A stretch of DNA of 64,000 nucleotides, taken from Thalassia testudinum. Lineage: Eukaryota; Streptophyta; Magnoliopsida; Alismatales; Hydrocharitaceae. This document shows positions 22,086 through 33,874 of this stretch, one piece after another (the stretch's first letter is position 1; each line of letters opens with the position of its first letter). A model generated the notes under the pieces. The model saw only the letters and a program-made list of their open reading frames with translations, did no database searches and was not told the origin of the DNA. Location of the stretch: the NCBI GenBank assembly GCA_037157565.1, contig JAZHRO010000062.1, positions 2,170,001 to 2,234,000 on the forward strand, written 5' to 3'. The position numbers were made by a program, and so were the translations under genes.

Positions 22086-23795
22086 CTAACCACAGTTCAC
22101 AAGTAAAGAAGACATTAAAAGTTCAGAAGTGCAGGTCAAAATTAGAATAAGAAGATTGGTTTTGTGACCTACAAAAAGATGTCCACAGATGTGGACCAGA
22201 ATGTAATGCAGATCCATGCCCCAGGGCCGAGTGGTTCTCAGGTTCTGGATGAAAATCACCCAAAATCGAGGATTATTGTACTTGCGGGGCCAAGCCTGCA
22301 GTATGGTGGTGTGCAACCCAAGACTAAAGTGGTGGACAATGGGTAGATCTGATTCACTCAACTTGGGTGTCCACTTAAAATTCAGGTCAGGAAGATAGTC
22401 AATTATTCCGAGCTTGGGTTGCACATGAAAGATATCGTAAGGGTCCTGGTAAAAAGTAGGTGGTTTCAGGTCAATAGGTACCCTTAGATCAAAAATCGTA
22501 GTTCCCTCAGTAGTAGCCTCCCAGATTTTTATTTCCAACTTCCTATCCTCCTAGATCAAGGCTTCTTGGACCTCCAGATCATTGTACACCCCATCCAAAA
22601 TACCCAAGTCCAACAATTGTGGCTGAATCAGGATTGACTTGGGTCTGGTGATCTCAAAAATATCATAATTCAGCTCTTCAGGGTGTGGTTGAGCAATAGG
22701 GCTACTGATTGAATCATCAGGATTCAGATCATCCAAGTTAGCCCTAGCATGATCAATTTCCTCTATTATCGAGCTGTCAAATGGTTCATCAGATTCCTCA
22801 GGCCCATTTGTCTCACTAAAATCATCTTTCTTATGCTCAAGTGAGACTTCACTAAGAGATTCTTCACCCTCAGAGTAAAAGAATTCTTGATCCACATTTA
22901 TATACGTCTAAAAATCATATGTCAATTCATGATCCATGGAAACATATTTTTCGTCGTTCCCTGGCTTGGGGATCTCAGGTGAAGCAATCAGTTCATCCAG
23001 AATCGGTTGCTCTAGACCAACCTGGTCATCTCCGATCTCAGAATATGTGTCCCCCCTGATAGGCACTTGAGCGGGTTCAGGCATCGGCTCTCCTGAAGGG
23101 GGTTCATCTTGAGAATCATCCCAAGATTGGACAAGGGCAACCACAAATTCCATCCTCAACCTCAACAATTTCCCAAGTAGAAACTCACCCATGCCCCTAT
23201 CCCTAACATTTTGGAGCAAATCCAATAAAAAACTATTAAATTCATCAATCATTTCAATCATAGGCTCCAATGCATCAGTGCATGGTATTAGCTGAGCTTC
23301 TAAAGATTGGATGGTGTTCCTCAAGTTAGCCAACACCTTGTCTTGGACCTGGTTCACCAGAACCGAATGGTTCGATTCAGGTTTGGGTGGGTTTGGGTTC
23401 ATTCTAAGGGGGTCAAGATATTGAGGTTCTTGGGTTCCTCCCTGATAGTAGGTCATCTAGTGTTGTTCAAAGAATGGTGGTGACCTATATTCAGTGGAAT
23501 ACTGGGGAGGGTAGGTGTTATAGTCAACATATCCTTCTTGATTGTAGATCAGGTTAGGTTGATCATCAAAGGAAGGAGATCTATAATCATTGTAGCTCTG
23601 GGAAGGATAGTAATCATAGTCTTATTGTCCAGGGTTTGGCCCTAGACACTGAGGTCTGGATTCATATCCCTAATCAAAGTTGTCCCGGCTAGGAGATAGG
23701 TAGTCATAAGTCAAGTCGGGATAGTAATCATCTTGGGGATAAGTGTTGGTAGGAGGGCAGGATCAGAAATGCGTGTAATACGTGGAAGGATACAT
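22086..23795 (-). pseudogene. ORF-N of E2, unknown protein of a non-autonomous retrotransposon
   Basis: I do not recognise this protein. One frame of about 570 codons runs from MYPSTYY (ATG at 23795-23793) to a TAG at 22088-22086, broken only by about six in-frame stops. Regions in order: a Tyr/Pro/Ser-rich N-terminus with repeats of the YRSP-F type; a helical part with VNQVQDKVLANLRN and GEFLLGKL; an acidic middle; a conserved EITRPKSILIQ with LLDLGILDGV; a PYDI motif; and a C-terminus with VHICGHL and a hydrophobic segment (LLILILTCTSELLMSSLL) just before the stop. E5 has the same order at clear amino-acid similarity, which suggests past selection for protein. It might be a packaging or membrane-associated factor; that is inference. 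Confidence 0.7.
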
Positions 23796-25019
23796 TGTAG
23801 AATAGGAGAAAAATCAGAAGAGAGAAAGGAGCCCTGCAATACAAGCAATCAACCCTATCCTTAGGTGAGTTAGCCTAAAGACCTGCAGACTCCCAGGACA
23901 GATCTTGAGATTATAACCGATTTGGTCTACTTTTATCCGATCAAATCAACCAGTTAGGAGGGACTGGGGAGAAGGTTCTTCTTTTGGCTTGCACCTCCGG
24001 TTCCTAGTGTACCCCCCAAACACGGTTATTTGATGCTACTCCCCTAGCTTGACATCAGATGAACCAGCAAAAGTAGATTAATCGAAAAAAAATCTCAGTC
24101 TAAGCCCCGAAGAGTGAATCAATCCTTAAGGCTAACGTCTACTCAGTTTTAACTAGGCTTAGGATGATTGTGCTCTTAGAATGTGATGGACCCTTTAGAC
24201 GGGTTGTGCCCTTAATGATAAATTCAAATGTGTGTGCGTGCACAACCAAGGTTTGCAAACAAGGTTATTTGATGATGTGTCTTTTAGGATTTAACCTTGT
24301 TTAGTAGCTTTTAAGGTTTAATCTTTAGGTTCGTTCAATCAGGTTTAGTAGAACACTCCAAGTTTTGAAAGCACTGATGTAGATATATTCCATTAAAAAT
24401 CAAAAATAAAATGTAGAGTGCCTAGTTCAGTCCTAAAAATCAACCCTAAGTGGCAAGCTACATGATGAATCAATTTTATCTTAAGTGGTGCGGCCCAAAT
24501 AATTCAATCAATTGGCCTGTTGCACAACTTGGTTAAGGCACACAAGATGTTTAACCTATTCAAATTGTCTACTCACTTATTTGTGTGTTGAGTTAAGGTG
24601 TATCGGATCCACAAGTCAAATTTCGGTTAAGTGGTGGAATAGATGTGAAGTGGTGCGCCTTAAGTCGAGAGTTGTGGGTGTTTAATGTGTATCACTTTCA
24701 GTAAATTCCACAAGAGGAGTATTTATTTATATATAAATGTGGGGATGACATGGGTAGAGGTGGCAAATAAATAACCAGATCTATCTTAGGGCTTATAAAA
24801 AGCACCTAAGTTGATTTGGGTTTGAGTAATTAGTGTGGTGACATGAAATCTAGGGTAGGGGTAGTGAGGATAAACTTACAAAACTCTTTAACTGCACTAT
24901 ACTCCGATCTATTCGCATTGGCTCGCCTTGGAAAGGTACCTGTAATCACAGAAAGAAAAGAGAAAAGTGTGCTAAAAAGTTAAGGCGGAAAAACGCGAGA
25001 AAAACCAAAGAGCGTTGCC
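23796..25019 (-). other. E2 leader
   Basis: No coding sequence recognised. Close to ORF-N a minus-strand acceptor-like TTGCTTGTATTGCAG-GG (about 23830-23850) is identical in position and nearly in sequence to E5 (about 45305-45325). Another acceptor-like TGATTACAG-GTACC ends at 24940, 79 nt after a GC donor-like site at the primer site. Confidence 0.55.
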
Positions 25020-25037
25020 TCCCCGGCAACAGCACTA
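25020..25037 (-). other. E2 primer binding site (tRNA-Asp type)
   Basis: On the minus strand TAGTGCTGTTGCCGGGGA, the tRNA-Asp primer complement with four mismatches in its 5' half, three bases from the LTR at 25041. The leader after it resembles that of E5. Confidence 0.8.
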
Positions 25038-25040
25038 AAA

Positions 25041-26758
25041 TGATGAGGTGTGTTTCACAAATTAAAATTAGGGTTTGGAGAACCCGTCGTCGTAGCTCGC
25101 AAAATGCATCTATCAAATACACTTTATAACCGAAACTCTAGGGGAGTCCCGGGTCGAACATAAGGAGGCGATGTTTACTTTGGTTGAAAACCGTGCTTCA
25201 TTTTATTTCTTTTTGGTATTTTGAGGTTTTGTTTTTTTTTATGTTTTTGAAATAAAAAGACAAGGAAAACAAGTTCACAAAATGAGATGGAACACAACTA
25301 TGATATATTATGCAAATGCTTATTATAATAATCTATGAAAGCACAAAAGAGATAGGGGTGAGAGAAAATCTCCCGAATTGGCTATTCGACGAGACGACGG
25401 TGCTTGGCGGAAGCTTGGATGAAGGAGGTGAGATGTAGGATGACGAAGGTGGAATGAAGGAAGATGCCAGGTAGAGGAATGCTTCACCAAGTCTCTAGAA
25501 TGGAGGTAAGGAGACAAAGGCGATCTTCTATCAGAATAGAGATGGAAGGACAACTCCAAGGCAACTTATGAAGGTGGTGGGATGAAGGATGAATTTTTGG
25601 TGGGTAGGATCATTGCACTAATAGGATGACTTTGGAGCTTGAGAATAAGCTCTAATCGAGCTTTGGTAGGCTACTGGAGCTTAAGAGTAGGTGGGAGTAG
25701 AGTAGAGTAGGTGGGAGTAGATGGGGGGTGTAGGGGTGTTTATACAGTGGTGGAATGGAGGTGGTTTGCACTCACGAGCCTTTAGTGATATTTAAGATGT
25801 CGCTAAAGACCCTCCAGGGACATCGCTAAAGCATTCACACGCCTTGGCTGGCACTTGGAAGCTCTGTTGCAGTTAGCGTAGGGCGCAGCGATTGTCAGCC
25901 GTTGGATCGGGCATGGATGGCTGAGATCGCGAGGAGGAGGCGCATGCTCGCCCGCATTTGAATATCTCACCGCTGGCGCAAGTGTTGACAACCGTCGGAT
26001 GAAGCATCGCACAGCCGAGAGAAGCCTGCAGATCGCGCCAAATTGTTTTGAATCGCACATGCCTCGAGCGATTGCAAGGATTGGACAACAGGCACGGCTC
26101 CTGGTTGTCTTAAATGCCCCAGATGGCGCACGTGCGATCTGGCATGCATCCTCGCGTTGGTGGGCGATGTCAAATTGAGCGTGAAGAACCTCAACCGCTC
26201 GATCAAGATCAAGCGACCCTATTTCATTCGACACTGTAGTGGGTGCAATGGATTGCAACTCGAACTCGTGCTCCTGGTTTATGAGCACTTGTCTTCACCA
26301 TTACGCCAAAGCGAGGCATTGTCGAGTGGAGGGCGGTGCGGTCGCGCACGCCTTGACCGTTAGATGAAGATCCAACAGTTGAGGTGAATCCTTGCTTGAG
26401 GCCGGGCACGATGGCTCAAGTGGGGGCAGCCTGGATGGCGCCACGTGGTGCCATCTGGGCTATCTGTCTTCATCTTCTTGTAGAGGGTGCTACAGAGCTC
26501 TAATCAGGGTGATTTTCACGTTGACAAACTGCAATCATCTCTCCGAATTCATCCATATGATCAGATTCTTCATCCGAAGCCTGTAAAGATGTCGCACTAC
26601 CTTCTGGACATATAAAATGGAAGAATTAATGTACATAATGCACAACTATCCTAAATGCCATGCAATGGATGTTATGCAGTATTTATAATGATATGCAATG
26701 CTAAGCCTAGGAACTATCATAAATAGGCATTTTATCAAGAATTCATGTGTGTTTATCA
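25041..26758 (-). repeat. LTR-B: internal third LTR of E2
   Basis: 1718 bp, beginning TGATGAGGTG (plus strand) and ending GTGTTTATCA. It is closest to the solo LTR at 49974-51699 and unlike the outer LTRs of E2. A primer site adjoins its left side and a polypurine tract its right side, so it acts as a 5' LTR for the internal region to the left and a 3' LTR for the stub to the right. It has a TTTAGTGA dyad (25780-25808), a tRNA-like module (26251-26310) and a G-box palindrome (26433-26457). Confidence 0.82.
25738..25744 (-). promoter_or_regulatory. TATA box of LTR-B
   Basis: TATAAAC on the minus strand, followed by CCCCTACACCCCCC, about 35 bp downstream (in transcript direction) of the TTTAGTGA dyad. 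Confidence 0.45.
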
Positions 26759-26950
26759 TACCCCCATGCTTACTTTTTGCTAGTCCCTAGCAAACGTAAA
26801 TGCTATGTATAAGAGTAGAATCAGGATTTGATTACTTAGGCAAAATTTGTCAATTGCCTTAGAAAATCTCAACCCCAAAACCTAATTACAAAAACTCAAC
26901 AGTGCTTGGGTGTCTACCAGAATGCAGACCGCCCAAGCCCTTGCCTTATT
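26759..26950 (-). other. Stub of a second internal region in E2, with polypurine tract
   Basis: It matches 20674-20870 (polypurine tract, TTTGCTAG hairpin at 26776-26794, and sequence through CCTTATT). It is then cut by the outer LTR at 26951, with TGA microhomology at the junction. The rest of this second internal region, with its primer site, is missing. Confidence 0.75.
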
Positions 26951-28426
26951 TGATGCAAGTGAAGATTCGTAGCAAAAAGGTTCGAGTTTGGAAAACCCGT
27001 CGTCATAGTTCGATTCATGAGAAAATACGTCGATCAGATAAAATTTATAATCACAACTCAAAAAGTGAGTCCCAGGTCGAATACGAGGAGGCGAATGTTT
27101 GGTTTTGAAAATCCACGTTTTGTTTTTTATTTGTTTTTATCATTTTTATCTTTTCTAATATTTTTTGGTATTTTTAATAGGGCAAGAGATCAAGTCGATG
27201 AAATCTACCTAATCTACTTACAAAATAAAAAGAGAGAGATAGAGAGAGAGAAACAATCATGTATTTTTATAATGAAATGTTTATTACAACTAGGAAAGCG
27301 GGAAAACTATACTACAAAAGCAATAAAGATAGAGATAGGTGAGAGAAATCCCCATTGACGGTCGCTTGGAGGATGACTCGCTCTAACGTCGCCTGGAGGA
27401 AAGTGGTGAGGAGTGGGACGAACGAGGATGAAGTCGAAGGACGGAGGGCGGGGTAGGACAGCGTTGCGGCAAGGATCTTCTTCCTGAAGGAAATTGAGAA
27501 GACGACTACGAGATGCTCCACGAAGGGGGATGAGAGGCAGGAACAAAATTTGTTTTCTACTCTAAAGGAGCATCTCGAGCTTGGGACAAGCTCTCTCTAG
27601 AGCCTTGGAGGTGGTGAGAGGAAGAAAGGAAGAGATGAAGAAAAATGGGAAGGGTAGGGGACTTTTTATAGTGGAGGAAAGAATCAAATTTGTATACAGA
27701 ACATTTAATGGCAATCATAAACGTCGTTGAAGACAGCCCACGCACCCACTCACTGCTACGCTGACGCACACTTCGCACGCCCGTGTCGCGTGCTCCCTCG
27801 CGCGTGCCCAAGCGCGCCCGCACTGCTGCTGCGCATGCATGCCTCATGCGCATGTGAGCCCGCACTGCTGTTGTACGTGCATACCTCCACATGCACGCAC
27901 GCCCGCACTACTGTGCGCATGCGGTGGCGAGTGCATGCGCATGGGCGGCCTGGGTTGCACCACGTGGCACAATCTAGGTTGTCCATCTTCTTTTCATTGT
28001 AGGGGCTGCTGCAGAGGTCGGATTGAGTCGATTTTCGTGCCGTTGGGCTACGATCGTCGACCAAAATCCATCCGCATGGTCAGATTTGTCGTTTAAAGCT
28101 CTGAATTACGTCACCTAGTCCCTTGGTCGTTGATCTTCCTCGAACTACATATGGTGCTACGGAACTCCAATCAAAGTAATTTCAGAGGCGTTGGACTCCA
28201 ATCGTGGTCCTAATCATATCCGTACGGTCAGATTGTCAATCTAAGGCTTTGAAATAAATTTCCGTCTCTCCTGACCACAAAAAGGATGCAATTAACCTAA
28301 AATATACACAACTACTCTAAATGCAGAATGATGCATGCTATGCAATATTTATAATATGGAATGCAAATCTAAGCCTAGGAGCATGCATAAATAGGTATTT
28401 CAACCTAAATGGATGTGTCTACATCA
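26951..28426 (-). repeat. E2 outer LTR (5' LTR)
   Basis: 1476 bp, beginning TGATGCAAGTGAAG (plus strand) and ending GTCTACATCA, followed by CCTGG. TATAAAAA is on the minus strand at 27670-27663. The R/U5 stem CGAGATGCTCC / GGAGCATCTCG (27509-27519 and 27567-27577) is perfect over 11 bp. A repeat of about 43 bp beginning GCCCGCACT occurs at 27816, 27858 and 27901. No primer site follows it. Confidence 0.85.
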
Positions 28427-28431
28427 CCTGG

Positions 28432-28592
28432 TCCCCTCTCCAAAAAAATAGGTAAATTAAAATATAATTTACAGAATCTACTATAAATGCATGATGATGC
28501 ATGTTATACAATATTTCTAATGCTACATGCATCTACTAACCTAGGAACATGCATAAATAGGCATTTTATGATAAATAAATGTGTATCTATCA
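28432..28592 (-). repeat. E3 5' LTR, smaller part (outer U3 end)
   Basis: Completes the LTR broken at 19312: TCCCCTCTCCAAAA through ATGTGTATCTATCA. The TGATGATGCATG and ACATGCATAAATAGG segments are typical of L-family U3 ends (compare 42090-42199). Confidence 0.8.
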
Positions 28593-31500
28593 CCAAGCCT
28601 CCATTGTTGCATAAGAAACCATCTTCTTCCTCCTCTTCATGCTCTCCCTCCAACCTTCTTCTTCCCTTTTTCTTCTTCCTTCTCCACACCACCTCTATCT
28701 CCACCAAATTCCATGGCAGTCCCCTCCCTCGCTTCTTAATTCCTCAACCATCTAGTTCTCTTTTAGGTTCCTTCATGATTAGGTTTCCCTCCTCCACCTT
28801 CTACTCCATCAACTTCAACAACATCTTTTTGAGTTCTCTTTCGGTCTTCATCAAGCATTCCTCTATTTCTCGAAGTTCGTGGTGGCCATCTCTCTCTACC
28901 ACCATCACAAGCTTCTGTCTTCTTCTCATACTTCTATGGCTACCTCTATCTCTCTTCTCCCTCTCTCTGCTTCTACTTCTTATTCTTCTTATTCTTCTTA
29001 CATTTCTTCTTTTGCTTATCTTGTAATTGTAGACATTCTCTTAGCTGCAACAATATTCACACTTGGTTTGATTCTATCCCTTGTCTATTTGCTTTTATAG
29101 ATAGTTGCTTTGCTTGCATATTGTCTCACAAACTTCAAAAACCCAAAAAAGAGTGTTGCATTGTGTTGCGTTCTTCCAAATTCGCACCTGCTCATTTATG
29201 CACGGATTCGCTCTTCCACATTCCAAAATTCACTCCACGAATTCCACAACTCCAAAAATCACAAATTTTCTAAAAGTTTATAAAATTCAGGAACTATGAA
29301 GGGGTTTTGTGCAAAACAGAATCTAACTTTTTGGTACTATAGGAATTTTATACACTTGGATTGATGTGAAATAAATTGTAGAAGTTTCCACACTTAGTCA
29401 AGAACCTTAAGAAAAAATTAGCAAAATTTTAAGACATCATTATATCTAGGTTAGGCACGCACTTTGTACAAGGGGTCAGATCTATTAAACTACCCTGATC
29501 TTAGAGAAAAATTCTAAAAAAATAGCAAAATATCTTCAAAAATCCAAAAAAAAAAATCATACACATAGAATTAGTTAGAAAGAGATCTAGACAAAAGCCT
29601 TCTGAGATACTACTTGGACTCCTATTTACTACAATTTTATTTCTATTCAAGTTCAAAACTTTGATTTGAGCAATCATATAACTTCATGCTACAAGGACTG
29701 ATTTATCACTTAGCGAGTTTCGCAACATAATAGCAATTGTAGTCGTGTTGTCATCCCTACTTTTCTTACAAAACCTAAGGTGGACTACAATCCAACCAAG
29801 TCCCAAAATCCTACAAAGAATAAACTTGAACATCTAAAACCACTGTAGTTTGATTTACTTGAGGAACTTAGAATGAAAAGTGAAGTTGTTGAGGATGCAT
29901 CGTATCAAATACTTGAGTCCAATTTGGAGGGGGAGGAAATAAAGGAACAATTGAAAGTTCAGAATGACTCAAGGGGTAAATATGTACTTCTTGAAGATTG
30001 CCCCCTTCTAAAGTTGCTAAGTTAGCAAAATTAAGGTTTTTTTCTTTGACTAAATTTGGGGAAATCTCTTAGGATAGTTTCGATTCTAGCCTAGATGTTG
30101 GAACAACCAAAATGATTGAGATTGAATTGAATATAAACTTGGGGATAAGTTGATAGAGTTAAAGGAATTCAAAAATCTCGAGTATGAATTCGTGGAGAAA
30201 GTGTATTATGATATTGAGGTTGTTCTAGTAAAGAATATTGAGGGTGACATTAAAGAATTGCCCATCACAATGCCTATGACTATGCCTAATTCTCGTCTTA
30301 AGTAGAACTATGAATCAATTTAGTTGTAAATCATGGCATCAAATTATGTCTCACATATTGAATTGTCAGTTGATTTAAACCATGATTATCATAAAGGTCA
30401 AGTAGAGGAGAAATTCCATGGAAGATTTGGGGTCAAACTTTATCATCGTGGATAGGCAATTAGAGTTTAAAGAACTTGTGAAGATTGCAAGGGATGATAT
30501 ACAAGAGTTACCTAACTTGTTGAGAATCAAATTTGAATAGATTAAGCCAAATTTGGACTTGATCATTTCTCGAAGGCAAATGAAAGACCTAGATTCCTTA
30601 GAAGATGTTTGATTGAAACAATTCTTGAACTTTATTCTATATTGGGGGAAAATCCAACCAACACATGTTAAGGTTGAATGGCATTTACAAATTGATGCTT
30701 GTAGATATGATCTCTTCATTAAAGGGTTATAACTTATTTGACACAAACCTTTAAGAACCCTTGCTACTATCAAGGTCCTTGTTATCCTCAACTTTCTAAC
30801 TCTAGAGAGGCTATTGCTTACAGCTCTTCACTTTTCAAACCTCTTAGTAGCTCATGAATTATCTCGAATTGATCTCTGTTGGCAAGCATTTGGGTTAAAC
30901 TCCATCATCAACTCACCAATATTCTCAGCTATTTCTAAGCTAGTTTTATTATGCTCATTCTTAAGGCTTACACTGATGTCCATGAAGCCTAATCTTTATG
31001 TCTTCATACCATCTAGCCATCGACATTAAGTGCAGCGCTTGTTAGGAAGCAACCCAATGTTGGTCGACAACACGGACGAATTCAGGTGATTTCTTTCCTT
31101 ACCCCTTGTATTTTTACTTTCAATGAGGACATTATATGGTTTTGGCATGGGGGATGGTTAGATTATCTTTTGATGTGTCTTGACTACTATTCTCAATTTT
31201 CTTGTTATCTTCCAGTTTTTTTCTTTCAAAAAAAAAACTAAAAAACTAAAAAAAGCATGTCAAGTCATCTTGGTCTTTAGTCTTAAAGAAGATAATGGGA
31301 ACTTAGGTTTAGACTCTTCAGGTCTTAGGTCTTAAATACCTAGGGCGATTAAACAAAATGTAAGATTTTTGAGATTATTCAAACTTGAGTCTTATCATAC
31401 CCAAGAATAAGCCAGAGGCATTCGAGAGAACTAATGTTATGTCGTCACCCTTCTACTTGGTTAAGTTTAGAGTCTAAGTATCCGCTTTACACATACATGA

Positions 31501-32018
31501 TGGTTGTGTGATTGTCGATTGTAAACTAAGCTTTTCTAAGAGAGTTAGGAATAGTTTGATGGTTTGCACACCTAACCATGGAGGAGTTTTAAAGAGATTC
31601 TTTGGAAACAAACTATCTACTAACCTAAGTAATGAGGACAATCTAAAAGCTGAGTAGGCCCAAGAGAGAAAGGCCACTAAGTTGCTCTAAATCATAAGGT
31701 GTGTTTGTGGAACTCTCTCTTCCCCTCATTGGAAAAAAAGAGAAAGAAGAAGAACAAAAGAAAAAGAGAGAGATGAATAAGATTGAGTTGTTTTTTGTGA
31801 TATAAATAGTGAGGAGGGAGTTGTGATTTATGTATTTTGTATTTGATATTGGGTTATTTTTTTATCACTATTTTGTTGGAAAGTAGAGTGAGTGTAAGTT
31901 AGATGTGATTGGTGAGTTAATATGTTATGTATAGTTATTTGAGGTGATATTTTAGCACTGTTCATGCTAATCCCGCCACGTCACCTAATTATGGCTCTTA
32001 TCCAACATCCAAACAAAG
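28593..32018 (+). mobile_element. E4: degenerate plus-strand LTR element, interior
   Basis: No intact ends. Pyrimidine-rich sequence at 28600-29100 resembles an LTR R/U5. A leader with many AAAATT runs (29220-29640) follows, then coding remnants (29850-31030), the post-ORF signature (31009-31059) and the second polypurine-like motif (31121-31158). The tail at 31700-31830 resembles the tails of E1 and E10. A solo LTR splits it at 32018/33753. Confidence 0.55.
29850..31029 (+). pseudogene. E4 remnant of an ORF-N-like coding region
   Basis: Heavily broken. Readable pieces in different frames include LLEELRMKSEVVED, a QLEFKELVKIARDDI segment resembling NFKEI-NLEYLL of E10, and PNLDLIISR. At the end, a hydrophobic SAISKLVLLCSFLRLTLMSM stops at 31029, immediately before the post-ORF signature. 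Position and the hydrophobic end fit ORF-N of E2 and E5, but sequence similarity is weak. The function is unknown. Confidence 0.35.
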
Positions 32019-33747
32019 TGATGTGCACACATCTAATTGGCCTAACATGTCTATTTACGCAAGTTCCTAGTGTTATAAAAGCATTTTGCATTATAAATAT
32101 TGCATAGCATACATCATTCTACATTTAAAATAGATTGTATAAATTATAGCTTAATTTACCCTTTTTGTGGTTAGGGGATAGGGAGACAACATTTTGGAAC
32201 ATCAGATTGAAAATCCAATCATAGGGATCTGATCAGGGCAACGATCAGAGTCCAACACCTCTGAGATCGACCTGATCGAACATTCATAGCATCAGATGCA
32301 ATTCGAGGAAGATTAGAGGTCAAGGTGAAAGGTGGTGGAAATCCAAACCTCAAATAAAGAATCCGACTGCACGGATGGGTTCGGGTCAATGATCGTGGCC
32401 TAATGATGCAAAAATCGATCCAATCTGACATATGTGGCACCACCTACGAGCATTTGAAGATGGATGGCCCAGATGGCGTCACATGGTGGCATCCAAACCA
32501 CCCAAAGCGACCGGCACCCCCCCTCATCAAAGCAGCCTCGATCTCAACCATTGGATAAGTGCGCAAGACTTAAAACATAAACGTGACAAAGAATGAGGTG
32601 CAGCTCAAGGGTCAGAGCTTTAGGCAATGCAAGCGGCGCATGCTTAAATCTGCACGAGCAAATTAAATCCTCAAAGAGGTAAGCGCGTGAATTTCAATCA
32701 TCGATGCACGATCGAGCAGCTATGGTGAGACGTGGCATTCCAAAAGCTGTGATGATCACACGCGCGATTCTCCGCAGGTGCAGCATGAGTTATGAAGGTG
32801 AAGCACGCGCGACTTATAAGTCGTCTGATCACACAATCGCACGGCTGATCTTGATGCAGTGCAGCTTTGTTCGCCATCGGTTGAAGAGTAGGAGGCGGCA
32901 ACATGGACGTGTATGGAGCGTTGGATCGGTGATGAGCGACTCATGTCGAGGCGTGCCTTCAGCGACGTGCGCCTACAGCAACAGATCCATGTGTCACTAA
33001 AGGCCGTAGATTTAATTCCAAGGCCTTGAAATGACCTTTTTGCCCCCATATCTTCACCTATAAAAAGCCTACCCCTCCACATTTCACCATCCATCCCTTC
33101 CTTTCTCAATCTCTCCTCTCCAAAGCTCTAAGGAGCTAGTCTCAAACCTGGGATGCTCCTTTAGTGTAAAAAATCAAAATTTTATCCATCTTCTCTTCCC
33201 CTTCGTGGAGCATCCCGCGGTTGTCTTCTCGCCACCATTCGAGAAGTGGATCCCACTGCGACGTTACCCAGCTTCGTCCTCCATCCTCCAACTTCATCCT
33301 CCCTCATCCAGCATCTCACCACCATCTTTCGAGTGCTCCGTCAATGCGGCACATCCTCTAAGCATTCGTCGAGGAGGATTTTCTCACCCCTATCTTTTTA
33401 CTGCTTTCTAGTGTAGTGCTATTTTCTTTAAGTAGTTATAATAGACTCTAGAATATTTAAATGCAATATTTGTTCATCTTCTCTCTATTTTTCTCTTTCT
33501 TTGTAGTATTCTCTATCTTTCTTCTATTGTTTATTCTTTAAGTAGTTTAGCTCACATAGATTAATTTCAATTAGCTACTCTACTTTACAAAAATAAATGT
33601 GAATTTTAATCAAACATTCGCCTCCCCGTGTTTGACTCAAGACTCACCAAAATTTCGAATATAAATTTTATCTGATAGAGGATTTTTACATAACTACAAC
33701 GATGGGTTTCTAACTCAAACTTTTTGCGTACAAAATCTAGCTGATCA
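32019..33747 (+). repeat. Solo LTR, L family, target duplication CAAAG
   Basis: 1729 bp, beginning TGATGTGCACACATC and ending CTAGCTGATCA, with CAAAG on both sides (32014-32018 and 33748-33752) and no primer site or polypurine tract. It carries a GATCAGGG dyad (32233-32277), a decayed G-box palindrome (32471-32492), a tRNA-like D-arm module (32599-32617), one half of the TTTAGTGA dyad (about 32994), a TATA box (33059-33066) and a perfect R/U5 stem (33150-33159 with 33207-33216). It arose by recombination between two LTRs of one insertion. Confidence 0.92.
33059..33066 (+). promoter_or_regulatory. TATA box of the solo LTR
   Basis: TATAAAAA in CACCTATAAAAAGCC, about 84 bp upstream of the GGGATGCTCC arm, as in the other L LTRs. 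Confidence 0.6.
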
Positions 33748-33752
33748 CAAAG

Positions 33753-33874
33753 CCTAAGTCACCAAACTTAGGACTTCTCAATTAATCGAATCGATCAAAT
33801 CCACTAATGTACCACTTAAATGAGAGTTGCACAACCTCAATATAACAACACTACTTTAAACCAAGGGTACCTCT
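33753..33874 (+). other. E4 tail after the solo LTR
   Basis: Continues the sequence broken at 32018. No feature recognised. It ends at the E6 LTR. Confidence 0.4.

Larger units (their letters stand above)
19313..28426 (-). mobile_element. E2: non-autonomous LTR retrotransposon with three LTRs
   Basis: The outer LTRs (19313-20673 and 26951-28426) are flanked by the duplication CCTGG (19308-19312 and 28427-28431), inside the LTR of E3. In the minus direction the order is outer LTR, about 190 bp of pre-polypurine sequence, polypurine tract, a third LTR of another subfamily (26758-25041), primer site, leader, ORF-N, post-ORF signature, polypurine tract, outer LTR. There is no gag, RT or integrase. 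The primer site and polypurine tract are of the E1 type, so movement probably used proteins from an Athila-like partner. Confidence 0.85.

Noticed and set aside
28487..29026. 179-codon serine/leucine-rich frame that looks membrane-like
   Set aside because: It comes from CTT/TCT-rich LTR-type sequence of E4; such tracts translate to Ser-Leu runs in any frame.
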